NCBI GenBank assembly: GCA_030035585.1
Contig: CM057481.1
Location: 58,041,128 to 58,105,127, forward strand
DNA length: 64,000 bases
Direction: 5' to 3'
Source of the DNA: Dugong dugon
Taxonomy: Eukaryota; Chordata; Mammalia; Sirenia; Dugongidae
The translations under genes and the position numbers were made by a program. Position 1 is the first letter of the stretch; each line of letters starts with the position of its first letter. This document shows positions 1 to 12,030 of this stretch, in pieces. The notes under the pieces were generated by a model, which saw nothing but the letters and a program-made list of their open reading frames with translations, did no database searches and was not told where the DNA came from.

Positions 1-7
1 TTTGTAG

Positions 8-130
8 AACTGGATTCAGCAAACATTTATTAAGTGCTTCTGTATACCAAAAGAGCAAGGTAATTCCTGATGTGTTAGGATTACGAGAAAGCATGGTCCT
101 CTCCAGGAAATACTAAGGGTATCTCTTGGA
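8..130 (+). repeat. Ancient interspersed-repeat fragment (MIR/L2-like)
   Basis: The start reads like the widespread 'attcaacaaatatttattgagtgc' motif of old mammalian SINE/LINE fragments (here 'ttcagcaaacatttattaagtgc'), followed by degenerate 'aagcatggtcctctcc'. Too diverged to assign a family. Confidence 0.35.
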
Positions 131-164
131 TAGGTAAACTAAGAGAAATCTACTGCCCCTCCTC

Positions 165-560
165 CTTTTTTAAAAAAATAAACTTTTTATTTTGGAATAA
201 TTTCAAATTTCCTGAGAAAGTTGTCAAGATAATACAGAGGTTTCCACATACCTTTCACGCAGTTCCCTCCATGGTAAAACGTCCTATGTAATCAGGATAC
301 GTTTATAAAAACTAACACGTTAACATTAAACTATAGATTTTATTTGGATTTTACCAGTGTTTCCACTAACATCCTTTTTCTGGGATCCATTCCAAGATAC
401 CAAATTGAATTTAGGAAATCCCATTTTAAACTTAAGAAATTTTAACTTGTGTCTCCACTTACAAGTCTTACATGTTAATCAAGGGGTAAAAAGAAACTGC
501 ATCTCATTTAATAGTTTCCCTGGCTATTCAGGAAGGAGCTGGGTAGCTCGAAGCTTTAAC
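165..560 (-). mobile_element. Old L1 (L1M-type) 3' UTR fragment
   Basis: The A/T-rich start followed by 'ttttattttggaataatttcaaa', 'aagttgtcaagataatacag', 'cctttcacgcagttccc' and 'gattttatttggattttaccagtgtttcc' matches the reverse complement of old mammalian L1 3' UTRs as I remember them. There is no coding content; the open frame over this stretch is incidental. Confidence 0.55.
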
Positions 561-2018
561 TGGCACAGTCCTTACAGAGATTTATTCCCCAGACTGAAGA
601 AAAAAAAATCAGTTACTCCCATATTACAATCTCAAAATGTCATTGTAACAACAGGAGAGTCAGTAAATTCAATGGGAAAAATCTGCCATGATTTCCTCCT
701 TTCTGATTTATTGATTATCTCAAAGACAAAAGGAATTTACGTAGCTGTGATGTGTTGATTAGCCCAGTCACCCCCAGGCATATTTAACTTTTATTTTAAT
801 GTACACCTCTTGAAACTCTCCCATCCTGACTCTGACGGTGTGTGTGTGTCTCAAAGCGGGAGTTATTCTAATGAGGATGAAATAACCCTAAAGAGAGCAA
901 ATGAGGCAAGTATTTATGAGTTTCACATTCATTTTTATTACATAATTTTGTCTGAAATGTTAGTGAAATTAGATACACAATGTGACCTAATGTATTTGCA
1001 CTCATGCAGTGGCTTTTTAGTTTGTTTTTAACCGGAGGTCTTGCTGACCTTAGAGGCACTAGGAAGATTGCTTTCACAACGGTGAGTGGTTCTGGGCCCC
1101 TTTCTCCAGGCTATTAGGTAAGAATGGGTTTGCCTTTTCACCAACGTGGTGCCATTCCTCTTTAACCTCTTGTGTATTTTTGTCAACAAAATTAATTATG
1201 ACCATTTTGGAAGAAAAGTAGAACACAAAGCAACTTTTATTCATGCCTAAGCTTCTAGATGTTATACTTGCAGTAAGAAGCTCAGCGGAGTGGTTACCAT
1301 TTGGTAATTCATTCAGTCTTTTCCTGACTCAGTCATTTTTTTGCGGTGCTATGAGGTCTTCAAATGCTGCCGCAGTAGATACCCAGTCGTCATTTATCTG
1401 CAGAAGTTAAATTGTTCCTGCACAGTAGGAAATTAGAGGGATTCTTATCTGGTCTAAAAAGATCGTTTACGTAGACTCTTTGTAATTTTAACTTGGAAGC
1501 AACTGGTTTGAGAAGCAGAAAATAAAGGCATGGAGACCAGTCAGATTGGAAATTATCACATAAAACACCATTGCTTGATGATTTCCCTTCGCTTCAGTGA
1601 GCTCCCCATTTCTTGCAGTTCATACCCTTGAGCCTGGCATTGAGATCCCTTTAAGTGTACAACCGGAAAAAGCCCACATGTTTGAGAATTGTTTCTCACT
1701 ATTAGCCACATAAATCTTTGACTCCCACCCAGGTGGTCACTTCTTCATCCCTGATATACGCCTAACAAACTCCTGCTCTTCAGCATTGTTCTTGCGTTTC
1801 CACAACCTGTAATGTTTTCTGTTCTATCTCTATGTATAAAATTCTTTTCATCTTCTAAGGGTCAGTTCAGGTATTTTCCTTAGTTCCTTCCATTCAACCC
1901 TTCTCAACAAGAAGTGTTTTTAATATAGTTCATATGTTCTTAGTGGGGGAAACTACTGTCCCCAAGGGAGCAAAAATTTGTTCTTGGGTTGGGGAAAACT
2001 TAGTCTTTTTAGGTATAA
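561..2018. other. No recognisable gene or repeat
   Basis: AT-rich DNA with short chance frames only and a short (gt)n run near 839-848. I see no splice-bounded frame with coding bias, no RNA gene and no identifiable repeat. Confidence 0.6.
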
Positions 2019-2213
2019 AGATGCTGTTGATTCCAACTCATGGTGACCCCATATGTGTCGGAGTAGAACTGTATTTCATAGGGTTTTCAATGGATGATTT
2101 TTCAGCTGTGGATGGCCAGGCCTTTCTTCTGAGGCAACTTTGAGTGGACTTAAACCTCCAACTTTTCAGTTAGCAGTTAAGCACATTAACCGATGGCACC
2201 AACCAGGGACTCC
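2019..2213 (-). mobile_element. AfroSINE, long type
   Basis: On the minus strand it reads from the tRNA-like head (complement of 'ttaagcacattaaccgatggcacc...agggactcc') to the RTE-like tail (complement of 'gttgattccaactcatggtgacccc'). About 195 bp and diverged. Flanks 'aggtata'/'aggtaca' may be a weak target-site duplication. Confidence 0.85.
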
Positions 2214-3536
2214 AAAGGTACACACACACAGTACATAAATAATTACATGGTATATGTGTGTTAAAATTTGATGAGAAGAGATTAGGAAAGAAATATCTGA
2301 AATGACTTTTTAAGCGAAAAATAATAAAAAAAAAAAAAAAAAGGTTGAGAAACCCTGATATAGACTACTCCTTGGTTTTGGAGTAGTTTTATTTTAAATA
2401 GTAATACTGCATTTTTACACAAATAACGCACACCTTCTGTGTTTGCCGGCAGCACCCTCCCTCCCCACCCTTCCTTAGGCATTTTCATAAGTGTGCTAGG
2501 CTAATTTTTTTTTTACAGCAACATGCGGAAGAGGATTGACATGGCAGTGCTTGTGAGGGTGCCTTGTGGGAGGAGGGCATGACCGGCAAACAAACGCAGA
2601 AGGCACATGTTATTTGCATAAAAATACAGTAGTGTTTCCAGCCCCAACATTCATTTCTCGAGTTGCTATACCCTTTTAGTGTCCTGGGGTAAAACAAGAG
2701 AGGCAGAGACCATCTTAAAGATTATATTGGCCACACTGTAGGAATCAGGCAGTTCCCCAACCCATAGCCTTGTGATCACCACAACAGAAAGAAATGGTTT
2801 TGATGTCATCTAGTCCAGGGGCCTTGTCTGCCCTGTCATGCTTTCTCTGATTTACAATACTATGAGTAAGTTTGCCATTGTGTTTATGTGTTTTGAAGAT
2901 TCCAAGTTACCTAAACTTTATGTGTCTGTATGCCTGGATCTATCAGACAAAATGAAAAAATAGAGACGTTCTGTAACAATTGTTGGGAGCAATAGAAGAA
3001 ACTACCAGGAATGACAGAAAAACTCCCATGTAAATGTGAAAGTCATGAGGAGAAATAGGATATTTCGGTGACAAAAAATCATTCCTTATCCCCCTATCCC
3101 TGATCTACCTCCACTAAAATGCTGAAAAATATGAAATACTCCTGTTCCCAGCCACGCTTTCAGCCAGAGATGGCCTGTGACAGATCTAATAGGAAGTTGC
3201 TGGTGGTAAGGATAGTAGTTCTTGGAAAGTTTTTGCTTTCTTATTAAGATAGACAAATATGCTTTTTTCTTTTCCTTTTATTCTGTCATTGATTGCAAAT
3301 ATAATGTCTGGAGCTGGCAGCCACCTTGCAGTCTTGAGGCTGCAAACCCAAGAACAAAAACCCAGCACACTATGGATGGCAGAGTGGAGAGAAAGGTTAA
3401 GAGATTAAGTGTGATGCCATCATTGAATAGCTGATTCAGTGCCAGGACCTGCCCTATTGTTCCATGGCATAATACATACCTGCACTGCTTAAGCCACTCT
3501 TAACTGGGTTTTCAATTACTTGCTGCTAAATGTATT
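2214..3536. other. No recognisable gene; A-run beside an hAT-like terminus
   Basis: No coding sequence recognised. A 17-nt A run (2326-2342) abuts 'ggttgagaaaccctg' (2343-2357), which in reverse complement resembles the terminal repeat of hAT/Charlie transposons. The rest of such an element was not identified. Remaining sequence appears unique. Confidence 0.5.
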
Positions 3537-3547
3537 CTTAACTGATA

Positions 3548-3701
3548 CACCCGTTGCGGTCGAGTCAATTCTGACTCATAGCGACCCTATAGCATGGAGT
3601 AGAACTGCCTCATAAGGTTTCCAAGGAACGGGTGGTGGATTCAAACTGCCAATCTTTTGCTTAGCAGCCAAGGCTCTTAACCACTTCACCACCAGGGCTC
3701 C
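3548..3701 (-). mobile_element. AfroSINE, short type, with intact target-site duplication
   Basis: The minus strand reads head ('gagccctggtggtgaagtggttaag', complement of 3677-3701), B-box-like block, then the 'cctatagggtcgctatgagtc' tail. An 11-bp direct repeat 'cttaactgata' flanks it at 3537-3547 and 3702-3712, so the insertion boundaries are well defined. Pol III-derived, non-coding; the minus-strand frame at 3576-3950 only crosses it. Confidence 0.92.
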
Positions 3702-3712
3702 CTTAACTGATA

Positions 3713-4560
3713 AGGAGATACTATCAGATGATAAGGAAGGAGAGAAATTCAACTTTTTTTCTGACCTGCCTTCTAAATCTAAGTGAATATTAATCCTCCA
3801 GATGATTTCTATAGCTTTAGGCCTCTGAAATCTTAACGCATTAGTATTTTTTAACAAGGAGCATGTCTCATCTTCTTTATAGCTATTATATGACTTACAT
3901 TTCAAAGTAAATTGGAAGCATTTGGAAGGTAGAAAGGCAAGAATATACAAGGAAGTTTTTGACCCTCTTTCCCACTGTGTTCTGCAAGCTTGGAAGCAAG
4001 GTGTCCCTAAGCCTCTGAGATAACTATCCTACCATTCCTGGTCCAGCAACAGTAGGAAAGAGAAACAAATTTACATTCCTCTCTCCCACCTCCTGCACCA
4101 TCCTGGGCTCACCTCTCAATAAACAAAACCTCAGAAGGGTGCTTCAACACAGAATGAGGAGAAACTTTTGCAATCGCATGTACAGCAGCCTAACTCCCCC
4201 TAATTTCAATTCAACTCTTGCCCACTCTGGTAAGGCTTTGTCTTTGCATGAACGAAAAGTCCCACTGACGAGCTGGTTTCCTCTTCCCATTTATAGAGAA
4301 GCAATGTACTACCATTAACAGAAAACCTGCTGGTAGTTTTAAATAGCATTTTGTCCCCGCTTGTGTAAAGAAATATTTCAAATCTATTGAGATTTAGCCT
4401 CAGCTACAATGCTTTAATGCTTTTATTATGACTGTCTTTATTATTAATGTAATTTACTTAAGGGTTCCTTGTAAGGAGAGTTGGAAGACTTTAGGGTCTT
4501 TTTTGTTATTGTTCTTGTTGTAAGAAATTTGGAAACTAAAGAAAATAAAAGAGAAGGAAA
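3713..4560. other. No recognisable gene or repeat
   Basis: AT-rich, apparently unique DNA with no convincing coding frame or RNA gene. Confidence 0.55.
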
Positions 4561-4935
4561 AAATAGCTCTAATACTATTATTTTGAGATAATGTTTTGGT
4601 ACAAACATTTGCTTTTATGTATACATGTGTCTGTGTATATGTATATGTATGTATATATGTTTATGTACATATGGATTTCAAGCTGATAACCACTTTTATT
4701 TAATGACTAACATTTTCCCATCTTACTACATACTGTTTCACAACATCTTTTTTACTGATGACATAGATTTTATTATACAGAAACATAATTTACTTAACAA
4801 AAACTCAGTTGGTAGACATTAAATTGTCTCCTATTTTCATTATTATAAATATTGCAATAAGGAATGCCTTTGTAGATAAGTCTTTGAGCACACTTTAGGG
4901 TCATTTTAAATAAATTTGCTGGGGTTTCATAGCAA
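4561..4935 (-). mobile_element. Very old L1/HAL1-like fragment with TA-rich simple repeat
   Basis: 'atagattttattatacagaaacataattta', 'gtagacattaaattgtctcc' and 'tattataaatattgcaataa' resemble the complement of ancient LINE 3' ends. A degenerate (tatg/tata)n simple repeat occupies about 4617-4672. Confidence 0.4.
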
Positions 4936-5119
4936 ATTAAAATCTGGAATTAATCAGAATAAAATATTATTTTATCCTATATGCAACTCCCATGTCAATA
5001 GAATGTTATTCCATCCAATGTCCTGTTGCCCTTTGCTGAGGCCATCAATCCAGTTTATTCAAGAATATAAATATTGCTACCTTCTTGAGTTTCTGAACTT
5101 TCAGACTCCTTTAGGTAAA

Positions 5120-5162
5120 GCTATAAGGCAGAATCGACTCGATGGCAGTGGATTTTTTTGGT
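5120..5162 (+). mobile_element. 43-bp AfroSINE/RTE tail insertion
   Basis: Only the terminal tail is present ('ataaggcagaatcgactcg...atttttttgg'). A perfect 10-bp direct repeat 'tttaggtaaa' flanks it at 5110-5119 and 5163-5172. This is therefore a complete but extremely 5'-truncated insertion, as expected when target-primed reverse transcription stops early. Confidence 0.85.
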
Positions 5163-5172
5163 TTTAGGTAAA

Positions 5173-5584
5173 ACTAGCCTTTGTTCAGTAAGCTTTAATG
5201 ATCATTGAGTGAGTAAATGAGCAACAGTCCATATTGCCAGATAACAAAGTGGCAAAATTTCTGGTGAGAATGCCTGATTTGGTGCATTTAAATTATAGGA
5301 GCTTCACTTTCCAGGCAGTTTGATCATCGAGATTATCAGTGCACAGATAGATGCATTTCTGCATTAATATTATTTTTGTGTCTATTAGGCAGTAATGAGT
5401 TTTTAATAATTGGTTCATAACTCATTTCAGATTCATCAAGTTATTAATGAGAGAAATAATGCTGGCTTTGGCGGAAAACAGTGATCGTGTTACATGTAGC
5501 AGATCCAGAGAGGAAAAAACTTGGTGAAATCAATTTTTGGTAAGTAATGCTATTTCTTGTTTTATTCAATCTGGGATCCAGAAT
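5173..5584. other. No recognisable gene or repeat
   Basis: AT-rich sequence up to the left target-site duplication of the next L1; nothing recognised. Confidence 0.55.
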
Positions 5585-5600
5585 TAGATTTATATTTTTA

Positions 5601-5854
5601 TATATATATATATATTTTATTGTACTTCAGGTGAAGGCTTACAGAACAAATAGTTTCTCATAAAACAGTAGTACACATGTTGTTTTATGACATTGGTTAA
5701 CAACCCCACAACATATTAACCCTCTAAAGTCTCAACCTTTTTTTTTTTTTGGGTAAAAATACACATAGCCAAAGATACACCATTTCAAAAATTTCTACAT
5801 ACACAGTTCAGTGACATTGACTACGCTCTTGCAACTGTGCTGTTATTCTCACTT
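5601..5854 (-). repeat. Composite 3' terminus of L1 copy A
   Basis: Going 5' to 3' on the minus strand, the L1 body stops at about 5855 just before its expected tail. Next comes a stretch of about 110 bp (5742-5854) that looks like an old L1M 3' end with its own A12 tail (T run near 5740-5751). Then a second, diverged copy of the young L1 3' end (about 5620-5739) finishes in a (TA)n/T-rich tail. All lie inside the target-site duplication of the full element. Possible origins are read-through 3' transduction, template switching or later rearrangement. Confidence 0.75.
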
Positions 5855-6337
5855 AAGATGAAGGCTTACAGAACAAAATAGTTTCTCATTTAACAGTTAG
5901 TACAAAGGTTGCCCTATGACAATGGTTAACAATCTCACAGCACATCAACAATATCCTTACTCAATCTTGTGTTCCCTATAACCATCTTCCTTGTCCCCTT
6001 CTGCCTTCTGGCCCTTGTCACTGGAATCCTGTACCTCGTTAGTCTCATTTGGTTTTATGGGGCTGTCCACTCCCAAGCTGAACAGTGAACCTTGGAGGTA
6101 GCTTCACCACTGAGCTAAAAGGGTGTCTGGGGGCAATACTCTGGAGGTTTCTCCAGTCTCCTTTAGGCCAGTAAATCTGGTCTTCTTTTTTGTGAGTTAG
6201 AATTATGCTCTACATCCTTCTCCAGCTCTGTCCAGAACCCTCCGTTGTAACCCTGGTCAGAGCAGTCAGTGGTGGTGGCCGGGCACCATCTAGCTGTACT
6301 GGACTCAGTCCGGTGGAGGCCTTGGTAGCTGTGGACA

Positions 6338-6356
6338 ATTAGTCCTTTGGACTAAT
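6338..6356. repeat. Palindrome in L1 3' UTR
   Basis: 'attagtcctttggactaat' is an 8-bp perfect inverted repeat with a 3-nt loop. The same palindrome occurs at the equivalent place in other L1 3' UTRs here: 15722-15740 perfect, 43335-43353 with one arm substitution, and a decayed version at 34299-34317. Confidence 0.8.
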
Positions 6357-6760
6357 CTTTTCCTTGTATCCTGTTCTCTTCATTCTCCCTTGCTCCTGAA
6401 GGGATGAGACCAGTGGAGTATCTTAGATGGCCACTCACAGGCTTTTAAGACCCCAGACACTACTCACCAAAGTAGAATGTAGAGCAAGCTGTGTCGTGCC
6501 AGTTGAGCTAGATGTTCCACGAGACCATGGTCCCCAGAGCTCTCCGCCCAGCAACTCAGTCCCTCCGGGAGTTTGGATGTGTCTATGGGGCTTCCATGAC
6601 CTTTCCTTGTACAGGTTGTGCTAGTTTCCCCTGTATTGTGTACTGTCTCACCCTTTACCCGAGATACCACTTATCTATTGCCTATTAGTATTCCCCCCAC
6701 CCCATCCCTGGTAACCAACAAAGATTGTTACATTTTGCGTGTGAACTTTTTCATGGGTTT

Positions 6761-9700
6761 TTACAATAGAGGTCTCATACAATATTTGTCCTTTTGTGAT
6801 TGACTTATTTCACTCAGTATAATGTCCTCCAGTTGCATCCATGTTATGAGATGGTTCACATATTCCTTGTTGTTCTTTCTCGTTGCATAGTACTCCATTG
6901 TGTGTATATACCATAGTTTCTTTATCCATTCATCTGTTGACGGGCACCTACGTTGTTTCCATCGTTTTGCTATTGTGAACAACGCTGCCGTGAACATAGG
7001 TGTGCATATGTCTATTCGAGTGATGACTCTTATTTCTCTAGGATATATTGCTAGGAGTGGGATTGCTGGATCGAAAGGTATGTCTATTTCTAGCTTTCTG
7101 AGGAAGCACTATATCATTTTCCAAAATGGCTGTATCATTTTGCATTCCCACCAGCAGTGCATTAGAGTTCCCATCTCCCCGCAGCCCTTCCAACATTTGT
7201 TATTTCCAGTGTTTTTGATTTGTGCCAGTAATGCCGGGGTGAGATGGTATCTCATTGTGGTTTTAATTTGCATTTCTCTAATGGCTAGTGATCGCGAGCA
7301 TTTCCTCATGTGTCTGTTGGCCATTTGAATGTCTTCTTTGGTGAAGTGTCCGTTCATTTCCTTTGCCCATTTTTTAATAGGATTATTTGTCTTTTCGTTG
7401 AAGAGGTGTTGGATTTTCTTGTAGATTATGGAGATTAGACCTTTGTCTGACTTGTACTGTCCAAAAATTTTTTCCCAGTCTGTAGGTTCTCTTTTGACTC
7501 CTTTGGTGAAGTCTTTTGAAGAGCATAGGTGTTTGATTTTTAGAAGATCCCAGTTATCTAGCTTATCTGTTGGAGTTTGTGCATTGACGGTTATGGTTTG
7601 TATCCTGTTAATGCCATGTATTAAGGCCTGAAGTGCTGGTCCTATTTTTTCTTCTATGAACTTTATAGTTTTAGGCTTTATATTTAGGTCTTTGATCCAT
7701 TTTTAAGTAGTTTTTGTATATGGTGTGAGGTATGGGTCCTGTTTCATTTTTTTGCAAATGGATATCCAGTTTTGCCAGAACCATTTGTTAAAGACTGTCT
7801 TTTCCCCATTTGATGGACTTTGGGCCCTTGTCAAAGATCAGGTGACCATAAGTGGATGGATTTACATCTGGGTTGTCAATTCTCTTCCATTGGTCAATGT
7901 ATCTGTCGTTGTACCAGTACCAGGCTGTTTTGACTACTGTAGCGGTATAGTAGGTTCTGAAGTCAGGTAGTGTGAGTCCTCCAACTATTCTTCTTCAGTA
8001 GTGCTTTACTTATTTGGGGCTTCTTCCCTTTCCATATAAAGTTAATGATTAGTTTTTCCATCTCTTTGAAGAATGTTGCTGGTATTTGGATCGGGATTGC
8101 GTTCTATTTGTAAATTGCTTTGGGTAGAATTGCCATTTTCACAATGTTGAGTCTGCCTATCCATGAGCATGGTATGTTTTTCCATTTATGTAAATCCCTT
8201 TGGGTTTCATGCAGTAGTGTTTTATAGTTTTATTTGTATAGGTCTTTTACGTCCCTGGTCAGATTTATTCCTAAGTATTTTATCTTTTTAGGGGCTATTT
8301 AAAATGGTATTGATTTCCTTTACATCGTTCTCCTTACCGGTGTATAGGAATCCAACTGATTTTTGAATGTTTATCTTGTATCCTGCTACTCTGCTGAATC
8401 TTTCTATTAGTTCCAGTAGATTTCTCGTGGAGTCTTTAGGGTTTTCTATGTATGGTATCGTATCATCTGCAAACAGGGACAGTTTAACTTCTTCATTACC
8501 AATTTGGATGCCCTTGATTTCTTTTTCTTGCCTTATGGCTCTATCTAGAACTTACAGCACAATGTTAAATAGGAGTGGTGATAAAGGGCATCCTTGTCTT
8601 GTTCCTGTTTTCAAGGGGAATGTTTTCAACCTCTCTCCATTAAGAATGATGTTGGCCATTGGTTTTGCATAGATGCCCTTTATTATGTTGAGAAATTTCC
8701 CTTCTATACCTATTTTATTGAGAGCTTATATCAGGAATGGGTGTTGGACTTTGTCAAATGCCTTTTCTGCATCAATTGAGATGATCATGTGATTCTTTTC
8801 TTTCCTTTTATTTATGTGGTGGATTACGTTGATTGATTTTCTAATGTTGAACCATCCTTGCATACCTGGTATGAATCCTACTTGGTCGTGGTGTATTATT
8901 TTTTTGATATAATGCTGAATTCTATTGGCTAGAATTTTGTTGAGAATTTTTGCATCTATATTCATGAGAGATATTGGTCTCTAATTTTCTTTTTTTGTGA
9001 CGTCTTTGCCTGGTTTTGGTATCAGTGTTATGCTAGCTTCATAGAATGAATTTGGAAGTGTTGCTTGCTCTCCTGTGCTCTGAAATAGCTTGAGTAGTAC
9101 TGGTACAAGCTCTTCTCTGAATGTTTTGTAGAATTCTCCAGTGAAGCCATCTGGGCCAGGGCTTTTTTCGGTTGGGAGTTTTTTTATTACCTTTTCAATC
9201 TCTTCTCTTGTTATGGGTCTGTTCAGATTTTCAACATCACTTTGTTGTAGTTTGGGTAGTCTGTGTGTTTCTAGAAATTTATCCACTTCCTCTAGGTTTT
9301 CAATTTTGTTGGAGTGTAGTTTTTCATAATATTCTGTTATAATCCTTTTTATTTCAGTTGGGTCTGTTGTAATGTCCCCCATTTCATTTCTTATTTGAGT
9401 TATTTGTGTCCTTTCCTGTTTTTCTTTTGTCAGTCTGGCCAGTGGTTGGTCGAATTTGTTGATTTTTTCAGAGAACCCACTTTTGGTTTTGTTAATTCTT
9501 TCTATTGTTTTTCTGTTCTCTATTTCATTTATTTCTGCTCTGATCCTTCCTTCCGATGGTTGTGGGGTTTTTTTGCTGTTCTCTTTCTGTTTGTTTGAGT
9601 TGTGTAGTTAATGTTTTGATTTTGTCCCTTTCTTCTTTTTTGATATGTGCATCTATTGCTATAAATTGTCCTCTGAGTACTGCCTTTGCTGTGTCCCAAA

Positions 9701-10558
9701 GGTTTTGGTATGATGTGTTTTCATTCTCATTTGATTCTAGGAATTTTTTGATTCCATCTCTGATTTCTTCTATTACCCACTGATGTGTAAGCAGGGTATT
9801 ATTCAGTTTCCATGTAGTTGATTTTTTTTCCTTGCTCTTTCTACTGTTAATTTCTACCTTGATGGCATTGTGGTCAGAGAAGATACTTTGAATTATCTCA
9901 GCGTTTTGGATCTTGTTGAGGATTGCTTTGTGGCCTAAGATGTGGTCTATTCTCGAGAACGTTCCATGAGCATTGGAAAAGAATGTGTACTTTGCAGCGG
10001 TTGGATGGAGTGTTCTATATATGTCTATGAGGTCATGTTGGCTGATTGTGCTGTTTAGGTCTTCTGTATCTTTTCTGAGTTTCTTCTTAGTTGTTCTGTC
10101 CTTTACTGAGAGTGGTGTGTTGAAGTCTCCTACTATTATTGCGGAAATGTCAATTTGTCTTTTCAGTGTCGTTTGAGTCGGTTTTATGTATTTTGGAGCC
10201 CTGTCACTGGGTGGGTAGATGTTTATTATGGTTATGTCTTCATTATGGATCATCCCCTTAATCATTATATAGTGTCCTTCTTTGTCTTTTATGGTAGATT
10301 TTGTTTTAAAGTCTATTTTATCTGAGATTAGAATGCCACTCCTGCTCTTTTTTGGTAGTTGTTAGCTTGATAGATTTATTTCCAACCTTTGACTTTTAAT
10401 AAATTCACATATTTGTTTCTAAGGTGTGTCTCTTGTAGACAGCATATTGATGGATCCTGTTTTCTTATCCATTCTGTCACTCTCCGTCTCCTTATGGGTG
10501 CATTGAGTCCATTTACATTCAGTGTAATTATTGATAGATGTGAGTTTGTTGCTGTCAT
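6761..10558 (-). pseudogene. L1 ORF2 (endonuclease-reverse transcriptase), broken
   Basis: The protein starts at an ATG complementary to 10556-10558 with the L1 APE-type endonuclease opening (residues 'ITLNVNGLNAPIRRRRV', 'CCLQETHLRN'). Later endonuclease motifs are 'GDFNTPLS', 'RIDHILG' and 'SDHNA' (9525-10265). Reverse-transcriptase motifs follow: '[14 protein letters not shown]' (8981-9382), '[14 protein letters not shown]' (8726-8965) and an 'FADD' catalytic box near 8465-8480. The C-terminal end, 'KDKYCMRPLL' then stop, is at 6761. In life it would nick DNA and reverse-transcribe L1 RNA. Repeated stops and frame changes split it into at least six pieces, so it cannot be functional. Confidence 0.93.
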
Positions 10559-10983
10559 TTTGTAGTGCTTTTGTTTTGTGGTGCTGAAGTTTTCTTTGTT
10601 CGTCTTACTCTCTTGTGCTGAGTTACTTTTGTTTGTGGGGTTTTTTTTCCTTTCTTTTGTTTTTGTAGGTTTTGTTTTTGCTGAGACTTTATGTTTTTCG
10701 TCTTTATTTTTATGAGTTGGTTTGTTAACTTTCTTTGTGGTTACTGTGAATTTTATCCTTATCTTTCTAAGTTTGAAGCAGTCTACCCATACTTGGTATT
10801 ACCTTGCCTTCCTCTCCATTAAAAGGTTCTATACCTATGCCGTTTATTCCCTCTTTCATTGTTTTGATGTTGTTGTCATTTATTGATTAACTGCTCTGAT
10901 TCCCTGTTGTATTTCTTTTGGTTTTGGATAGTCCTTGAGAGTTCATTTCCTAGACTGATATCTGGCTTGTACGATCCTGCGTC

Positions 10984-12030
10984 CTAGGTCCTGCCTGAGG
11001 GCTGAAGCTGTTTGTCCTCAGATCGAAGAACTCCCTTTAATAGTTCTTGTAAGTTTGGTTTGACTTTTACATATTCCCTTAGTTTCTGTTTATCTGGAAA
11101 TGACCTAATTTCACCATCAAATTTGAACGAGAGTTTTGCAGGATATATTATTCGTGGCTGACAATATTTTTCTTTAAAGATTTTATATATGTCATACCAC
11201 TGCCTTCTTGCCTGCATGGTTTCTGCCAAATAATCTGAGCTTAGTCTTATTGTTTCTCCTCTATATGTGACTTCTTGTTTTTCACGAGCTGCTCTCAGGA
11301 TTCTTTGTCTGTATTTGGTTTTGGCGAGTGTGAATATAATATGCCTTGGTGATTTTCTTTTGGGGTCTCTACTATATGGGGTTCGTTGAGCTTCTTGGAT
11401 GGCCAGCTTTTCATCTTTCATGATATTGGGGAAGTTTTCTGTCAGCAGTTCCTCAATGATCCTCTCTGTGTTTTCTGTTTACTCCCCCTGTTCTGGAATA
11501 CCAATCACTCGTAAATTTTTGCTTTTCATTGTGTCCCACATAACTCTCAGGGTCTCTTCATTTTTCTTTGTTCTTTTTTCTGAGTTTTCCTGAAACAGAG
11601 TTGTATCCAAGTGTTTGTCTTCAGTTCCACTGATCCTGTCTTCCACGGTTTCAAATCTACTTCTCAGCCCTTCTATGACATCATCCATTTCTGAAATCTT
11701 GTTGTTTATCTTTTGGATTTCTAATTGTTTTTGTATAATTTCTAGTTGTGAATTTATTTTGGCATTTTGTTCCTGCATCATCTTCCTGAATTCTTCCAAT
11801 TTTTTGTCTGAATTTTCCATGAATTTGTTTATTTTTTTCTCATGTTTGTCAGCTTGTTGCCTCAGTTCTTGGAGAATTCTGAGTATTAGAGATTTGAATT
11901 CCCTATCAGGTACTTCTAGTGCATTTTCTTCCACAGGAGAGTCATCTGGTGTTTTAATTTGGACGCCTACTAGAACCATTCTGTCCTGTTTTTGTAAATG
12001 TTTTGATATTGTTTGCTGTTTTCAGGGCAT
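10984..12030 (-). pseudogene. L1 ORF1 (RNA-binding coiled-coil protein), broken
   Basis: By alignment with copy B the original start is the ATG at 12028-12030, but codon 3 has become TGA. The longest remaining frame (11479-11979) carries a long coiled coil ('QQADKHEKKINKFMEN', 'QLEIIQKQLEIQKINN') and the start of the RRM ('NLRVIGIPEQGE'). A GAA/AAA to TAA-type stop at about 11477 separates it from the C-terminal domain (10984-11421, 'SPRHIIFTLAKTK', 'QPRIIYPAKLSFKFDG'). ORF1 proteins trimerise and coat L1 RNA. The 166-residue shared stretch differs from copy B at only three positions by eye, so the two copies are close relatives. Confidence 0.93.

Noticed and set aside
3548..3701. AfroSINE heads as tRNA genes
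   Set aside because: They retain only box-like motifs; cloverleaf pairing is lost and each continues into the SINE body.
9525..10265. A 246-codon minus frame as an independent endonuclease gene
   Set aside because: It is the endonuclease-linker part of L1 ORF2 in copy A, flanked in order by the other ORF2 pieces.
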